Part shown: in pieces, positions 17,821 through 27,097 of the stretch
Layout of the letters: every line of letters begins with the position of its first letter
How positions within the stretch are numbered: the first letter of the stretch is position 1
Assembly: GCA_937958005.1 (NCBI GenBank)
Contig: CALGOB010000080.1
Span: forward strand, 1-63,369
Direction: 5' to 3'
From: an uncultured Cyclobacteriaceae bacterium
Lineage (GTDB): Bacteria > Bacteroidota > Bacteroidia > Cytophagales > Cyclobacteriaceae
DNA: 63,369 bases
Notes under the pieces: model-generated
The model's input: only the letters and a program-made list of their open reading frames with translations
What the model was told of the DNA's origin: nothing
The model's database searches: none
Position numbers and translations under genes: made by a program

Positions 17821-18059
17821 AATATTAATTATTTTGGTAAGAGAATAATTTTGCCAGAAGTTAATAACTTTCTATGACAAGAGCCTAATATCCTTATTTT
17901 AACAATTATTATTAACGATAAGGAAATGTTTCTCAAAAGTAATCAGGAACATTCAAGTATAAAATTATGGAGGTATATTTGTTTACTTTGAGTATATATT
18001 TGGATGCAGTGTGACCTATTGAAATTTGTTAACTGTGGTGATTTTTAGATCTGCACTTC

Positions 18060-18197
18060 AATATTTAGACAAAGTAACAAAAAGGGGTTAACTTGTTACT
18101 AGTAGTCATGTCAAAGCCTATGAATATAATGGTGAGGTTACCCCTATCCGCATTTTGGATGAGATGTCTGATGATCAGTTAGATGGAATTTTACATT
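18060..18197 (+). pseudogene. Three-copy gene scrap, copy 1
   Basis: After a stop, the plus strand reads SHVKAYEYNGEVTPIRILDE and about 11 more codons, then a stop. The same segment occurs at 26569-26705 (reads SHVKSYEYNDGVIPTLILEE) and partly at about 57488-57560 (FIPTRILDEASDDRLDG). Substitutions between copies are mostly conservative in this frame, so it probably derives from a real protein end. The family is not recognised. Confidence 0.45.
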
Positions 18198-18310
18198 AGT
18201 CTTTTAAGAGAAGGTTATAAATAGCTGTTAGGGAATTGCTTAAATTTTTATTTGCAAAATAGCGTAATCTCCATTCAGGGTGAATAGGAAATTAGGATTT
18301 AAATGACTAG
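18185..18310 (+). repeat. Degraded family A element
   Basis: Starts with ACATTAGTCTTTTAAGAGAA and continues ATAGCTGTTAGG...GAATAGGAAATTAGG, which follows the inverse of window bases 1-138 with many changes; the far terminal repeat is missing. Confidence 0.6.
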
Positions 18311-18314
18311 AAAC

Positions 18315-18420
18315 CTTGAGCTCGATTAATAATTTCTTCAATTTTTCACTTCTTAACTCACATATTTAGCTCATTTACAAGCTTTTATTTGGGTGACCCT
18401 GCCTTTAAGCCAGCCTGACA
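18315..18420 (+). repeat. Family C repeat, second copy
   Basis: CTTGAGCTCGATTAATAATT begins a segment matching 9231-9330 (TTCTTAACTCAC, CTCATTTACA, AAGCCAG). The right boundary is not found, so this copy is truncated or fused to the GC-rich stretch that follows. Confidence 0.5.
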
Positions 18421-18845
18421 TGCAGCAACCGCTGCCGCTTTTTGCAGCGGTTTGCCGCCGCGGAGGCAAAAAAAGTAGTCGCAGTGGCGAACCACCAAAA
18501 AACCTAGCCGCCATGGAATGGAAAAATTGAAACGGCCAAGCCTCCTTGTCTTGGGCCCCGTCAATCGCTCTCAGGTTAAGGGGCGGTTGCTTATGGTTTG
18601 ACTCAAATTCCAAATGCACAATGTGGGCTAAATAACAAGAGGTGAAAGCGCTGCAGATGAAGCGATGAATGTGAAATTGATTTTTAGTTTTAAATATAAT
18701 TTCCTGATATAGTGAATGTTTATAGATTAATTTGCAATATTGTTGAATTAAAAACGTGTTCAATTTTAAATAAATAGTTCGTTGGAGTACATTTTTGACG
18801 ATATTTGATGCCGTCTCATCGAGTAATATCCCGCTTCAGGCTCTT

Positions 18846-18881
18846 TTTGTTACGATGAAGTACTCAATATTTATATATTTG
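18846..18881 (+). promoter_or_regulatory. Probable promoter of trkA-trkH-lgt
   Basis: TTTG at 18846-18849 and TATATTTG at 18874-18881, spacer 24 nt, slightly longer than usual. Start would be about 20 nt before the trkA ATG at 18908. Confidence 0.5.
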
Positions 18882-18907
18882 CCATGTATATCTATAAAAT
18901 TAGGTAG

Positions 18908-20248
18908 ATGAGAATTATCATTGCAGGAGCTGGAGACCTAGGGTTTCACCTTGCTAAACTTCTTGCTTTTGAAGAGCAAGATATTGTTTTAATAGATTTA
19001 AACAATGAAGTGCTAGAGCATGCTGCTAATCACTTGGATGTAGGAACCATAAAGGGAAGTTCTACTTCATATCGTGTATTAGAGGATGCAGGTATTTCAA
19101 AAGCTGACCTATTAATTTCTGTAACTCAATCGGAGGAGACTAATATAGCTACCTGTATCATAGGGAAGAATTTGGGAGCAAAGAGGACTGTCGCTAGGAT
19201 CAGTAACACAGAATTTTTGCATCAACGCGAGAAGCTAGACCTGAAAAATATTGGTATAGATGAAGTCATTTCTCCAGAATCACTTGCTGCAAAGGAGATA
19301 AAAAGATTACTTAGGGATTCAGCACTTACTGATACGTTTGATTTTGACAAAGGGATGCTTTCTCTCATAGGTATCTCTGTAGATGATAAATCAGAACTAA
19401 AAGATAAGACTTTAACGGAGACTGCTTACCTGAACCCTGATCATAATTTTACTACTGTAGCCATTTTACGTGATAATAATACGATCATACCACATGGGGA
19501 AAATAAATTTCAGTTAAACGATCATGCTTATTTTATTGCTCAACCAGATGGGATTGATCGTGTGATGGATTTGGCAGGGAAGCGACGAGAGCCAATTAAG
19601 AACATCATGATTCTTGGAGGAAGTAAAGCTGGTTTAAAGACTGCCAAAGAATTAAGTAAGAAGTATAAAATAAAATTGATAGAGCAAGACAAACAAAAGT
19701 GTTTCGATTTAGCAGATCAATTGACAGATGTGATGATTATCAATGGAGATGGCAGGGACGTTGAGCTTTTAGAGGAAGAAGGGATCGCTGATATAGATGC
19801 ATTTATTGCTCTGACAGGGAACTCTGAAACCAATATTATTTCTTCTTTGGTAGCCAAAAATAAAGGGGTTAAAAAGACAATCGCTCTAGTAGAGAATATG
19901 GATTATATTCACTTATCACAAAATATAGGAGTTGATACTTTGATCAATAAAAAACTGATTGCGGCTAATTTTATTTTTAGATACATCCGAAAAGGAGAAG
20001 TTCTTAATTTAACAAGCATACATGGTGTAGATGCTGAAATATTAGAGTTTGAAGTAAAGTCTGATTCTAAAATTTTGGAACATGAACTCCGAAATTTAGA
20101 CTTGCCAAAAACTTCAGTTATTGGAGGAGTAATTCGTAAAGGTAGGGGATTGGCCGTTCGAGGAAATTTCAAATTTGAACCTAAGGATAGAGTAGTAGTA
20201 CTTTCAAAACCAGAATGTATTCATAGGGTAGAAGGCTATTTCAAATGA
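18908..20248 (+). CDS. trkA: Trk potassium uptake regulatory subunit
   Basis: The 446-residue protein has two tandem RCK units: Rossmann domain with MRIIIAGAGDLGFHLAKLL, TrkA-C domain, then a second Rossmann domain with NIMILGGSKAGLKTAKEL near residue 232 and a second TrkA-C domain. It binds NAD(H) or ATP on the cytoplasmic side and gates the TrkH channel. Length is that of full TrkA. Its stop overlaps the trkH start (ATGA at 20245-20248), so the two subunits are translationally coupled. Confidence 0.95.
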   Translation: MRIIIAGAGDLGFHLAKLLAFEEQDIVLIDLNNEVLEHAANHLDVGTIKGSSTSYRVLEDAGISKADLLISVTQSEETNIATCIIGKNLGAKRTVARISNTEFLHQREKLDLKNIGIDEVISPESLAAKEIKRLLRDSALTDTFDFDKGMLSLIGISVDDKSELKDKTLTETAYLNPDHNFTTVAILRDNNTIIPHGENKFQLNDHAYFIAQPDGIDRVMDLAGKRREPIKNIMILGGSKAGLKTAKELSKKYKIKLIEQDKQKCFDLADQLTDVMIINGDGRDVELLEEEGIADIDAFIALTGNSETNIISSLVAKNKGVKKTIALVENMDYIHLSQNIGVDTLINKKLIAANFIFRYIRKGEVLNLTSIHGVDAEILEFEVKSDSKILEHELRNLDLPKTSVIGGVIRKGRGLAVRGNFKFEPKDRVVVLSKPECIHRVEGYFK

Positions 20249-21705
20249 AACTCAATTTTAAGGTAATACTACACATCTTGGGAATACTCATTACAATCAA
20301 TGGGTTATTCATGTTACTGGCCTTGATTTTTAGTGAGAAAGCAGATTTTTATGGAATTCTGCTTTCAGGAGTCATTACTTCAGCTGTAGGTGGTGCACTC
20401 TCTTTTGCTACTAAAAACAACACCAACAGAGATGTAAAAAAGAAGGAAGGGTATTTAATTGTAACTACAGGCTGGTTATGTATGTCTTTGTTTGGGACAT
20501 TACCTTATTTATTAACCAATTCCATTCCTGATTATGCGAATGCTTTTTTTGAAACCTTATCTGGTTTTTCTACTACTGGTGCTACTATACTGACTGATAT
20601 TGAATCCTTGTCTAAGGGAGTTCTTTTTTGGAGGAGTCTCACACAATGGATAGGAGGTATGGGTATCATTGTATTGACTGTAGCTGTTTTACCAATTTTA
20701 GGAATTGGAGGTATGCAGTTATTCGTTGCTGAAGCACCAGGAATATCTCCCGATAAGTTACAACCAAGAATCAAGGAAACTGCAAAACGGTTGTGGTATA
20801 TCTATTTAGGACTTACAGCTGCTGAAACGATTTTACTTTGGGTTGGAGGAATGTCTTTTTATGATGCAATTAACCATGCGTTAACCACTATGGCAACAGG
20901 GGGGTTCTCTACTAAAAATGCCAGTATTGCACATTATTCTTCACCATTTATTCAGTATGTGATCATCCTATTTATGTTCTTGGCTGGAACTAATTTTACC
21001 ATGACTTATTTTGGCCTTCATGGGAAGTTTAAAAAGGTGATAGCCAATGAGGAATTCAAATCTTATGTGCTTACCTGTCTTATATTAGCATTTGGAATTG
21101 CGTTCACTATTTTCTTTTTAGAAGATAGTTCTTTTGAAAAATCCTTTAGGGATAGTTTATTTCAGGTAGTTTCCTTTATAACAACTACAGGTTATACGAC
21201 CATTGATTACACAGGCTATGCACCGTTTATCACACTTCTTTTCTTTGTTTTATTATTTTTTGGGGCTTCGGCGGGCTCTACTGCTGGCGGTGTTAAACTA
21301 GTAAGGCATATCATATTGATTAAAAATAGTTTTTTGGAATTGAAGAGGCAGATACACAGGTCTGCTATTATTCCTGTGAGACTGAATCAAAGAGCAGTGT
21401 CAAGGGACATCGTATTTAACATTTTGGCATTTATCATGATATACATTGTGATTTTTGCTAGTGGCTCTATCATATTAGCTATGTTTGGGGTTGACTTTGT
21501 AACAGCAGTTGGGGCTGTTGCTACCTGTTTAGGAAATGTAGGGCCAGGCTTTGGCCCTGAAGAGTCAGGAGTAGGGGCATTAAGCGATTTTGCGCATTTA
21601 CCGTCACCTGGCAAGTGGCTTCTATCCTTCTTAATGTTACTAGGTCGCTTAGAACTTTTTACTGTATTAATATTGTTTACACCTTACTTTTGGAGAAAAT
21701 ACTAA
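20245..21705 (+). CDS. trkH: Trk potassium transporter membrane subunit
   Basis: The 486-residue protein has about 10-12 membrane segments and the four pore-loop repeats of the TrkH/KtrB superfamily, seen as GFSTTGATIL, ATGGFSTKN, ITTTGYTTIDY and CLGNVGPGFGP. These loops form the K+ selectivity filter. It works with the TrkA subunit encoded just upstream. The final residues LFTPYFWRKY match the usual C-terminus. lgt starts 6 nt after the stop, so lgt probably shares the message. Confidence 0.95.
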   Translation: MKLNFKVILHILGILITINGLFMLLALIFSEKADFYGILLSGVITSAVGGALSFATKNNTNRDVKKKEGYLIVTTGWLCMSLFGTLPYLLTNSIPDYANAFFETLSGFSTTGATILTDIESLSKGVLFWRSLTQWIGGMGIIVLTVAVLPILGIGGMQLFVAEAPGISPDKLQPRIKETAKRLWYIYLGLTAAETILLWVGGMSFYDAINHALTTMATGGFSTKNASIAHYSSPFIQYVIILFMFLAGTNFTMTYFGLHGKFKKVIANEEFKSYVLTCLILAFGIAFTIFFLEDSSFEKSFRDSLFQVVSFITTTGYTTIDYTGYAPFITLLFFVLLFFGASAGSTAGGVKLVRHIILIKNSFLELKRQIHRSAIIPVRLNQRAVSRDIVFNILAFIMIYIVIFASGSIILAMFGVDFVTAVGAVATCLGNVGPGFGPEESGVGALSDFAHLPSPGKWLLSFLMLLGRLELFTVLILFTPYFWRKY

Positions 21706-21711
21706 TAATCA

Positions 21712-22881
21712 ATGGCATTTTTTGATTTTATTATCTGGAGTCCTGCTCCGAATATCATTTCTGATTGGAATATACCTAGATGGTATGGTTTATTATTTGC
21801 AATGGGATTTATTGTTTCTCAACAAATAATGTATTTCATCTATAAAAAAGAAGGCCTTAAAGAAAAAGAAGTGGATGTTTTGACTGTCCACATGATTTTA
21901 GGCGTAGTTTTAGGAGCAAGATTAGGTCATTGCCTATTTTACAACCCTTTATATTATTTAAAAAACCCAATCGAGATATTCATGATTTGGGAAGGGGGGC
22001 TAGCAAGTCATGGAGGAGCACTGGGTATTCTCATAGCAGTTTATGTTTTTGTCAATTATGATATTCGGGTTAAATTCTTTCCTTTAATTAAAGGAATTAT
22101 TGGGATACCTACTTCTATAAAGAGTACTAAAAAGAAACGAGAAGGTCAGTCTTTTTTGTGGATGGTAGATAGATTAGTAATAGTAGTTGCCATTACTGGA
22201 ACAATGATTAGAACAGGGAATTTTATAAATTCAGAGATTATAGGTATTCCCACTGATAGTGAGTATGGTGTGGTTTTTTCGAGGTCATTAGAGGAGAGTA
22301 TGCTGAGAACCCCCTTAGTTAATCAGGTAGAGTTTGAAGAAGGAAAAGGGGATGTAAGAGAAGGTTTAGTCCCGATGAAAATGACCGTACATTTTCAAAG
22401 AGATAAGACTCTTAATGATGCAACTGTTAAAACTAGGTTATTAAGTAGTTTGTATAATTTAGGATCAGCAGAAGTAAGGAGACATATTGTTCTGCCAAAG
22501 AACGATCAAATAAAATTAGAAGTAAAACAAAAAGAAGGACATTATATTGGGGAGGTTGATATTTATGGTATACCAAGACACCCAGCGCAATTGTATGAGG
22601 CTATCTATTGTTTGGTTTTATTCTTTGCATTTTTTCATGTCTGGTACTATTATAGGGAGAAAATTCCTCAAGGTATGTTATTTGGAGCTTTCCTAGCACT
22701 ACTTTGGGCATTGAGATTCCTAGATGAATTCTTTAAAGAGAATCAAGAGAAATTTGAAGATGATTACTTATTAAATATGGGACAGATATTGAGTATACCC
22801 TTATTTTCATTTGGTTTATTTATGATCTTCTATTCACTTAAGACGAATAAAAAAAGCGCTGATAAGATAACCAACGCCTAA
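21712..22881 (+). CDS. lgt: Prolipoprotein diacylglyceryl transferase
   Basis: Lgt moves a diacylglyceryl group from phosphatidylglycerol to the lipobox cysteine of prolipoproteins. Seen are the WGGL-type segment EGGLASHGGALG (about residues 97-108), GNFINSEIIG (about 165) and RHPAQLYEA (about 290). At 389 residues it is about 100 longer than E. coli Lgt. The extra part lies between the last two motifs and is hydrophilic, so it should be a periplasmic insertion, as is frequent in Bacteroidota. Lipoproteins are abundant in this window. It is the third gene of the trk operon, probably by position only. Confidence 0.93.
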   Translation: MAFFDFIIWSPAPNIISDWNIPRWYGLLFAMGFIVSQQIMYFIYKKEGLKEKEVDVLTVHMILGVVLGARLGHCLFYNPLYYLKNPIEIFMIWEGGLASHGGALGILIAVYVFVNYDIRVKFFPLIKGIIGIPTSIKSTKKKREGQSFLWMVDRLVIVVAITGTMIRTGNFINSEIIGIPTDSEYGVVFSRSLEESMLRTPLVNQVEFEEGKGDVREGLVPMKMTVHFQRDKTLNDATVKTRLLSSLYNLGSAEVRRHIVLPKNDQIKLEVKQKEGHYIGEVDIYGIPRHPAQLYEAIYCLVLFFAFFHVWYYYREKIPQGMLFGAFLALLWALRFLDEFFKENQEKFEDDYLLNMGQILSIPLFSFGLFMIFYSLKTNKKSADKITNA

Positions 22882-22908
22882 AATGTAATTGGGATGTTCT
22901 GTATTTAG

Positions 22909-23655
22909 TTAAAGTTTAGAAACTGTAATATCTTCTGATAAAATTCGACTTAATTCTTTTAGCTGGCCTTTTTCAAATAAATCGTCAAGTTCTTTTAACG
23001 GTGTTTTTTTACTTGAAGGCATATAGTTAATGTAATCTTGGAAAGTAATTCCATTAATTGTACGTCTATTTATTGCTTCTCTAAACCTTACACCTCCACC
23101 ATTAACAATATAATTGTAAGCTAAAAAGTCTATTTTATTTGTTTCTTTACTGATCCAATACAGGTATTCATCTTGAAAATCTTTGCCTCCACCTTCTTGT
23201 TTGAAAGTAACAGAGATCAACTCATAATCCTTACCCTTTACTTTTGTAGTCCCCTCATATTTTTTATTAACCGCTTGATCGTTTAATCCATAAGGTAATT
23301 GTAAAAAGTATAGTACGGAATTAATCCCTTCTTTAAATCTACTTTTTTGTTTAGTATTAAGTAATGCAGGAGTACCATCTATTTTAGCGCTAATTTCTGA
23401 GCTATTGATTAGTTCAAACTCCATTTGGCCAACAGTATCTTTAAAAGAATGAGTATAGATATATTGGTTGTCGGTTCTCTTGACACCATACTGTTTCTTT
23501 CTAAACGTAAAAGAAATGTCCTGATTTAGGAGTTTGTCTGAGCCATGCGCGGCCATTGTCTGTTTAACAATATTTTGTGTCTTAGAATCTGGATTTTCTT
23601 GTTGGCAAGAAATAAGAAAAACAGAAAAAATGCTAAAAATTATTATTCTAATCAT
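22909..23655 (-). CDS. Outer-membrane-type lipoprotein, DUF6503-like
   Basis: The 248-residue product from ATG at 23655 begins MIRIIIFSIFSVFLISCQQE, a clean lipoprotein signal with lipobox LISC; starting at the upstream in-frame ATG (23691) would put 12 residues before the signal, so I prefer 23655. The rest is a beta-rich domain of about 220 residues with conserved-looking YLYWISKETNKIDFLAY and GGGVRFREA, resembling DUF6503 / outer-membrane lipoprotein-sorting-like proteins. It lies convergent to lgt with 27 nt between them. Function unknown. Confidence 0.7.
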   Translation of the reverse strand: MIRIIIFSIFSVFLISCQQENPDSKTQNIVKQTMAAHGSDKLLNQDISFTFRKKQYGVKRTDNQYIYTHSFKDTVGQMEFELINSSEISAKIDGTPALLNTKQKSRFKEGINSVLYFLQLPYGLNDQAVNKKYEGTTKVKGKDYELISVTFKQEGGGKDFQDEYLYWISKETNKIDFLAYNYIVNGGGVRFREAINRRTINGITFQDYINYMPSSKKTPLKELDDLFEKGQLKELSRILSEDITVSKL

Positions 23656-23762
23656 TCTCTTGAAGTTGTTTAATAGAGAATAGTTACGCATTATGCGATA
23701 AGTTGTTTGTCAATAGAGAGACAAAGGAATAAATGTGATTATGAATAAAAATTATCAAACCG

Positions 23763-23808
23763 TCATTAGGCATTAGACTTTCAAGACAAAAATATAAATA
23801 GCTGTAAC
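23763..23808 (+). repeat. Family A remnant
   Basis: GGCATTAGACTTTCAAGACA followed by ATAAATAGCTGTAACG matches the family A end TGCATTAGACTTTTAAGAGA. It is interrupted by the element at 23811-24004. Confidence 0.5.
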
Positions 23809-23810
23809 GT

Positions 23811-24004
23811 AGTCAGGGTAAACGCATTTAAAAAAGGTTTAGGTTTTTCGGTGTTTTAACTGGCGATGTGCCCTAGACTATCCATTCTATCTTTTTTCTG
23901 TAAAAAACAGAAAAAAGGATGCCATTTCTACCCAGAACGCAACTAACGAGTACGGCTATTGCAACAGTTTAGAAACTAAAAACTTAAATGCGTTTGCCCT
24001 GATT
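23811..24004 (+). mobile_element. 194-bp fold-back element with central hairpin
   Basis: Ends are CAGGGTAAACGCATTTAA (23814-23831) and its inverse TTAAATGCGTTTGCCCTG (23984-24001), matching at 19 of 21 positions over 23811-24004. A perfect 10-bp hairpin CTTTTTTCTG / CAGAAAAAAG (23891-23900, 23908-23917) sits almost exactly at the middle. No coding frame. Inferred to be a MITE mobilised by an absent transposase. Confidence 0.65.
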
Positions 24005-24020
24005 AGGTAGTTGCCTAAAC

Positions 24021-24184
24021 GCGTATTATGTGTTAGAAATCGTTATGAGCTAATAAATTTCAAAATTACAGACATTTATGTAAGTAAATCATCATATATA
24101 TGTGATGATTTAACCAACATATGTTAAGTGGTTTTCATAAAGAAACTTATAATCTGAAAGAATTTTCTAATACACTATGCGAAT
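24021..24184 (+). repeat. Family B inverted-repeat element, degraded
   Basis: Begins ATTATGTGTTAGAAATCGTT, has the core TTTAACCAACATATGTTAAG and ends TTTTCTAATACACTATGCG. The same order of motifs is seen at 26920-27080 and, inverted, in 57585-57711. Confidence 0.6.
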
Positions 24185-24674
24185 TAAAACTTCAAACTAC
24201 CTACATTTCCAATGTTTTTTGGGCGCAATTGAAGAGTGGTTTTAACTAATAAAAATTATTAGGAAGAACCTACTTTGTATCTTTAGATTGCTGATGAAAA
24301 CATACGGCAACGTCGTTAACAAAGCTATTGACCTAATCATATTTTATTCCCTAAATCTATCTTTCTGCATTATATTATCACTTGTTGGTCGCCGTACTGT
24401 TGGGGCAGGATTGGTTAATCAAAGTGATTAATTGAGAAAGAATGAATATCTGCCCTTAAGAATTGAGTAATTATATCATGTGATAGTATTTTTAATAGTT
24501 GATAAAGCTTGGTTAATCTAATACTCAGTTATTAATTTGTGATTGACCTCAAATCTATATAAAATTAATCGTTGAAAGACTGGAATTACACTAAATTCAT
24601 TCTTTAGTCCTTTTGGTCATTTACATTGAAAATTCATCTGACAAATAATCAATGTAATGTTAATGATGAATGTG

Positions 24675-24883
24675 ATGGAGATGAAATTTACCTCAAGAAT
24701 TGTGGAAAGAAAATTTGACCAAGGCAATTTTTTAAAAGGATTAAAACTGGGGAGTTATTGTCTTTGGATTTAATGATTGAAATACATAAAAATGTTCCTG
24801 TGAAGGTAGAATTGTTGGGATACGACCTTTTGACAAAAGATGATTTTTTAAATGTATTCTTAGGAAGCAAAATTTTAACATAG
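24675..24883 (+). pseudogene. Frameshifted small gene
   Basis: An ATG at 24675 opens a frame reading MEMKFTSRIVERKFDQGNFL that stops near 24775. From about 24746 the neighbouring frame continues sensibly (GELLSLDLMIEIHKNVPVKV to a stop at 24881-24883). Joining both with one frameshift gives about 69 residues of coherent composition. It ends 27 nt before the phosphatase gene. Not recognised; a sequencing error is possible. Confidence 0.35.
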
Positions 24884-24910
24884 TTTTATATCACATTACC
24901 TAATTGTAAG

Positions 24911-26275
24911 ATGAAGAATAAGAAATCGGTAAAAGACAAGATCCTAGGCGTTTGGCAAACAATGTTGAACAAAGGGATCCAAAAAGACACGTTACCTCTT
25001 GAGAAAAGGAAAGTGCGGTTGTTAAATACGGTTTTGATAATTGGCCAGATCATTTTCTTTGTTTTATTAATCAAAAGTTATGCGCAAGGCCTTACAGAGG
25101 AAGTTTACCCTCAGTTAGTTGGGTCTTTTTTATTCGCGATTCCGCTTTTGTTTAATTTTTCTTCAAAATACATAATTGCAAGATATCTTTGTGTGATAGT
25201 TCCTTACATTTACCTAACAGGTCTTGCAGTTTATTGGGGAGAATCTAGAGGCTCTCAACTAATAATTTTTGGCTCTGCTGCATTGGCCATTTTATTCTTT
25301 GAGAACAAGAAAATAGTAAATACACTTTTTGTGATTGGGATGGTATTCCTGATACTGGCCCATGTCCTTTCGTGGAATATTGCGCCATATTATGTAAGTC
25401 CTAACGAGCAGGTAAGTTACTTGTTAAATATTGTGATAACAGCGGTTATGTTATACTTCATATTCAACATATTCAAAACTGAAAATTATAATTTTCAGCA
25501 AGAATTAACAGAAAAAAATAAGTCTATAACTGATAGCATACAATATGCAGGACGAATCCAAACTTCCATACTAGGAGATTACAATGCGCTTAATTCCATT
25601 ATCCCCAACAGCTATGTCATATTTCACCCTAAAGACATTGTGTCAGGGGATTTTTATTGGTTTGCTGAAAAAGGGGGTAAGAAGATCGTTGTGGCCTCAG
25701 ATTGTACAGGTCACGGTGTACCAGGAGCTTTTATGACTGTTTTGGGGGCGTCTTTGCTTAACGATATTGTTTATGACAAGGGAATTATGGAACCAGATCA
25801 AATCCTTTCGCAATTAGACGATAAAATTGAGTATGCGCTTCAAGTTAACAGTGGTATTAAAAGTAATGATGGAATGGATATTGGTGTGCTTGTGTTGGAT
25901 GAGGAAGATAAGACAATACTCTATTCTGGAGCTAAACATACCTTATATGGCGTGAGTGATGGTGAGTTTAAAGCAATTAAGTCATCGCGTTATTCTTTGG
26001 GAGGAAGTGAATTTGATAACAAAGAAAAAGAGTTTAAGACCGAAAAAATCACTTATAACTCTGGTGATAAGTTCTATTTAGCTACAGATGGGTTTCAAGA
26101 TCAATTTAACGAAAATGGTAAAAAGTATATGAAAGGTAATTTTAAGGGGCTACTAGAAAAAGTGTCTCAAGAATCTACCGATATGCAAAAAAATATACTA
26201 GAAAAAGAATTTGGACAATGGAAGGGAAATGAACCTCAAACTGATGACGTCTTAATTATTGGCTTAAGCCTTTAA
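24911..26275 (+). CDS. Membrane protein with SpoIIE/PP2C-type phosphatase domain
   Basis: The 454-residue protein has about six membrane segments (residues 40-195) of a 7TM-like sensor, a short coiled linker with KSITDSIQYAGRIQTS, and a SpoIIE phosphatase domain. Metal-binding aspartates are seen in SGDFYW, SDCTGHGVPGA, ATDGFQDQF and TDDVLIIGL. It would dephosphorylate a serine on an anti-sigma antagonist or similar switch protein at the membrane. No partner anti-sigma or STAS gene is next to it. A terminator follows at 26342. Confidence 0.9.
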   Translation: MKNKKSVKDKILGVWQTMLNKGIQKDTLPLEKRKVRLLNTVLIIGQIIFFVLLIKSYAQGLTEEVYPQLVGSFLFAIPLLFNFSSKYIIARYLCVIVPYIYLTGLAVYWGESRGSQLIIFGSAALAILFFENKKIVNTLFVIGMVFLILAHVLSWNIAPYYVSPNEQVSYLLNIVITAVMLYFIFNIFKTENYNFQQELTEKNKSITDSIQYAGRIQTSILGDYNALNSIIPNSYVIFHPKDIVSGDFYWFAEKGGKKIVVASDCTGHGVPGAFMTVLGASLLNDIVYDKGIMEPDQILSQLDDKIEYALQVNSGIKSNDGMDIGVLVLDEEDKTILYSGAKHTLYGVSDGEFKAIKSSRYSLGGSEFDNKEKEFKTEKITYNSGDKFYLATDGFQDQFNENGKKYMKGNFKGLLEKVSQESTDMQKNILEKEFGQWKGNEPQTDDVLIIGLSL

Positions 26276-26341
26276 CCTTTCTATTAATTCTAATGCAATA
26301 GATAATCTGATAAAGAATCAAATATTCAATTATAAAATAAT

Positions 26342-26376
26342 AGGGGCATCGATTCACCGAATCTTTGCCCCTTTTT
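26342..26376 (+). terminator. Terminator of the SpoIIE-phosphatase gene
   Basis: AGGGGCA (26342-26348) and inner CGATTC pair with GAATC and TGCCCCT (to 26372), followed by T5. The stem is interrupted by two small internal loops. Confidence 0.8.
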
Positions 26377-26568
26377 ACGATCCATAGCTGATAGTTACAA
26401 GTTTATGTCACTGATCGGATCTTGAATTTAATGGATCAAATATCTTATACGAAAGTAACGGAATTGCTAAGTTGTCGTTATTCTTTTAAATGAGCTAATC
26501 CTCGGAATTGAACGGGAATATATAATGAATAAGCGGGATTTTAATCTAATATTTCTTAACCCCATCTC

Positions 26569-26705
26569 AATACTTGGGCAAAGTAACAAAAAGGGGCTAA
26601 CTTGTTACTAGCAGTCATGTCAAATCCTATGAATATAATGATGGGGTTATCCCTACCCTCATTCTGGAAGAGATGTCTGATGATAGGTTAGGTGGAATTA
26701 TTCAT
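26569..26705 (+). pseudogene. Three-copy gene scrap, copy 2
   Basis: Matches 18060-18197 closely (ACAAAAAGGGGCTAACTTGT against ACAAAAAGGGGTTAACTTGT) and reads SHVKSYEYNDGVIPTLILEE and EMSDDRLGGI in the same frame. Decayed; no start codon. Confidence 0.45.
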
Positions 26706-26919
26706 GACAAACCATGAGCTTGCGTAGTAAGTAATTGATTTACTTTTATGATTAAAAAAATAGGAATTGACATAGTCCAAATTTGAGGAACATTAATTTT
26801 ACTCCACTGAATCTATTATGCTGATGGTCAACGAATTAGCTTTGCTAACAATTATCTCCCTGGCCAAGCATCCTAAATTATTCGAGTTAAAGAGGAAAGA
26901 TTATTAAATGATTGGTTTT

Positions 26920-27080
26920 AACCCGCTTTTTGTATTAGAAATCGTTATGAACTTATATAATTTAGGGTTATAGCCAATTATCATAGAGAAGCACAGCGTG
27001 GTTATAGTGATTTAACAAACTTGTGTTAAGCGTTTGTAATGAATAGGCTTATAATCGGAATAGCTTTTCTAATGCATAAT
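26920..27080 (+). repeat. Family B inverted-repeat element
   Basis: Starts AACCCGCTTTTTGTATTAG, contains TTTAACAAACTTGTGTTAAG and ends TTCTAATGCATAATAC. Its ends are degraded forms of AACCCGAATTATGCATTAG, so families A and B share terminal sequences. Confidence 0.6.
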
Positions 27081-27097
27081 ACAGTTTTGAGCAAAAA

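Larger units (their letters stand above)
17821..18907. other. Repeat-rich intergenic region
   Basis: Divergent control region between the macroglobulin operon and trkA. It holds a three-copy gene scrap (18060-18197), a degraded family A element (18185-18310), a family C element (from 18315) and GC-rich hairpins, for example AACCGCTGC...GCAGCGGTT at 18426-18450. Two TATATTTG boxes lie at 17974-17981 and 17995-18002. The minus-strand open frame at 18371-18763 is judged spurious. Confidence 0.5.
23656..24910. other. Repeat cluster without intact genes
   Basis: Contains a family A remnant, an inserted palindromic element, a family B element, a small inverted-repeat unit at 24299-24401 (AACATACGGCAAC against AACAGTACGGCGAC) and a frameshifted small gene, each described separately where supported. 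Confidence 0.5.

Noticed and set aside
18371-18763. 130-codon open frame on the minus strand
   Set aside because: It lies in a GC-rich hairpin repeat region that matches family C, has Cys/Phe/Arg-rich composition unlike the neighbours, and starts and ends in repeat sequence. Likely spurious.
24294-24431. 45-codon open frame MKTYGNVVNKAIDL... ending near VGRRTVGAG, which recalls EF-Tu C-termini
   Set aside because: It is read across a unit with inverted ends (24299-24401); the likeness to EF-Tu covers only about eight residues. No start context or conservation can be shown.
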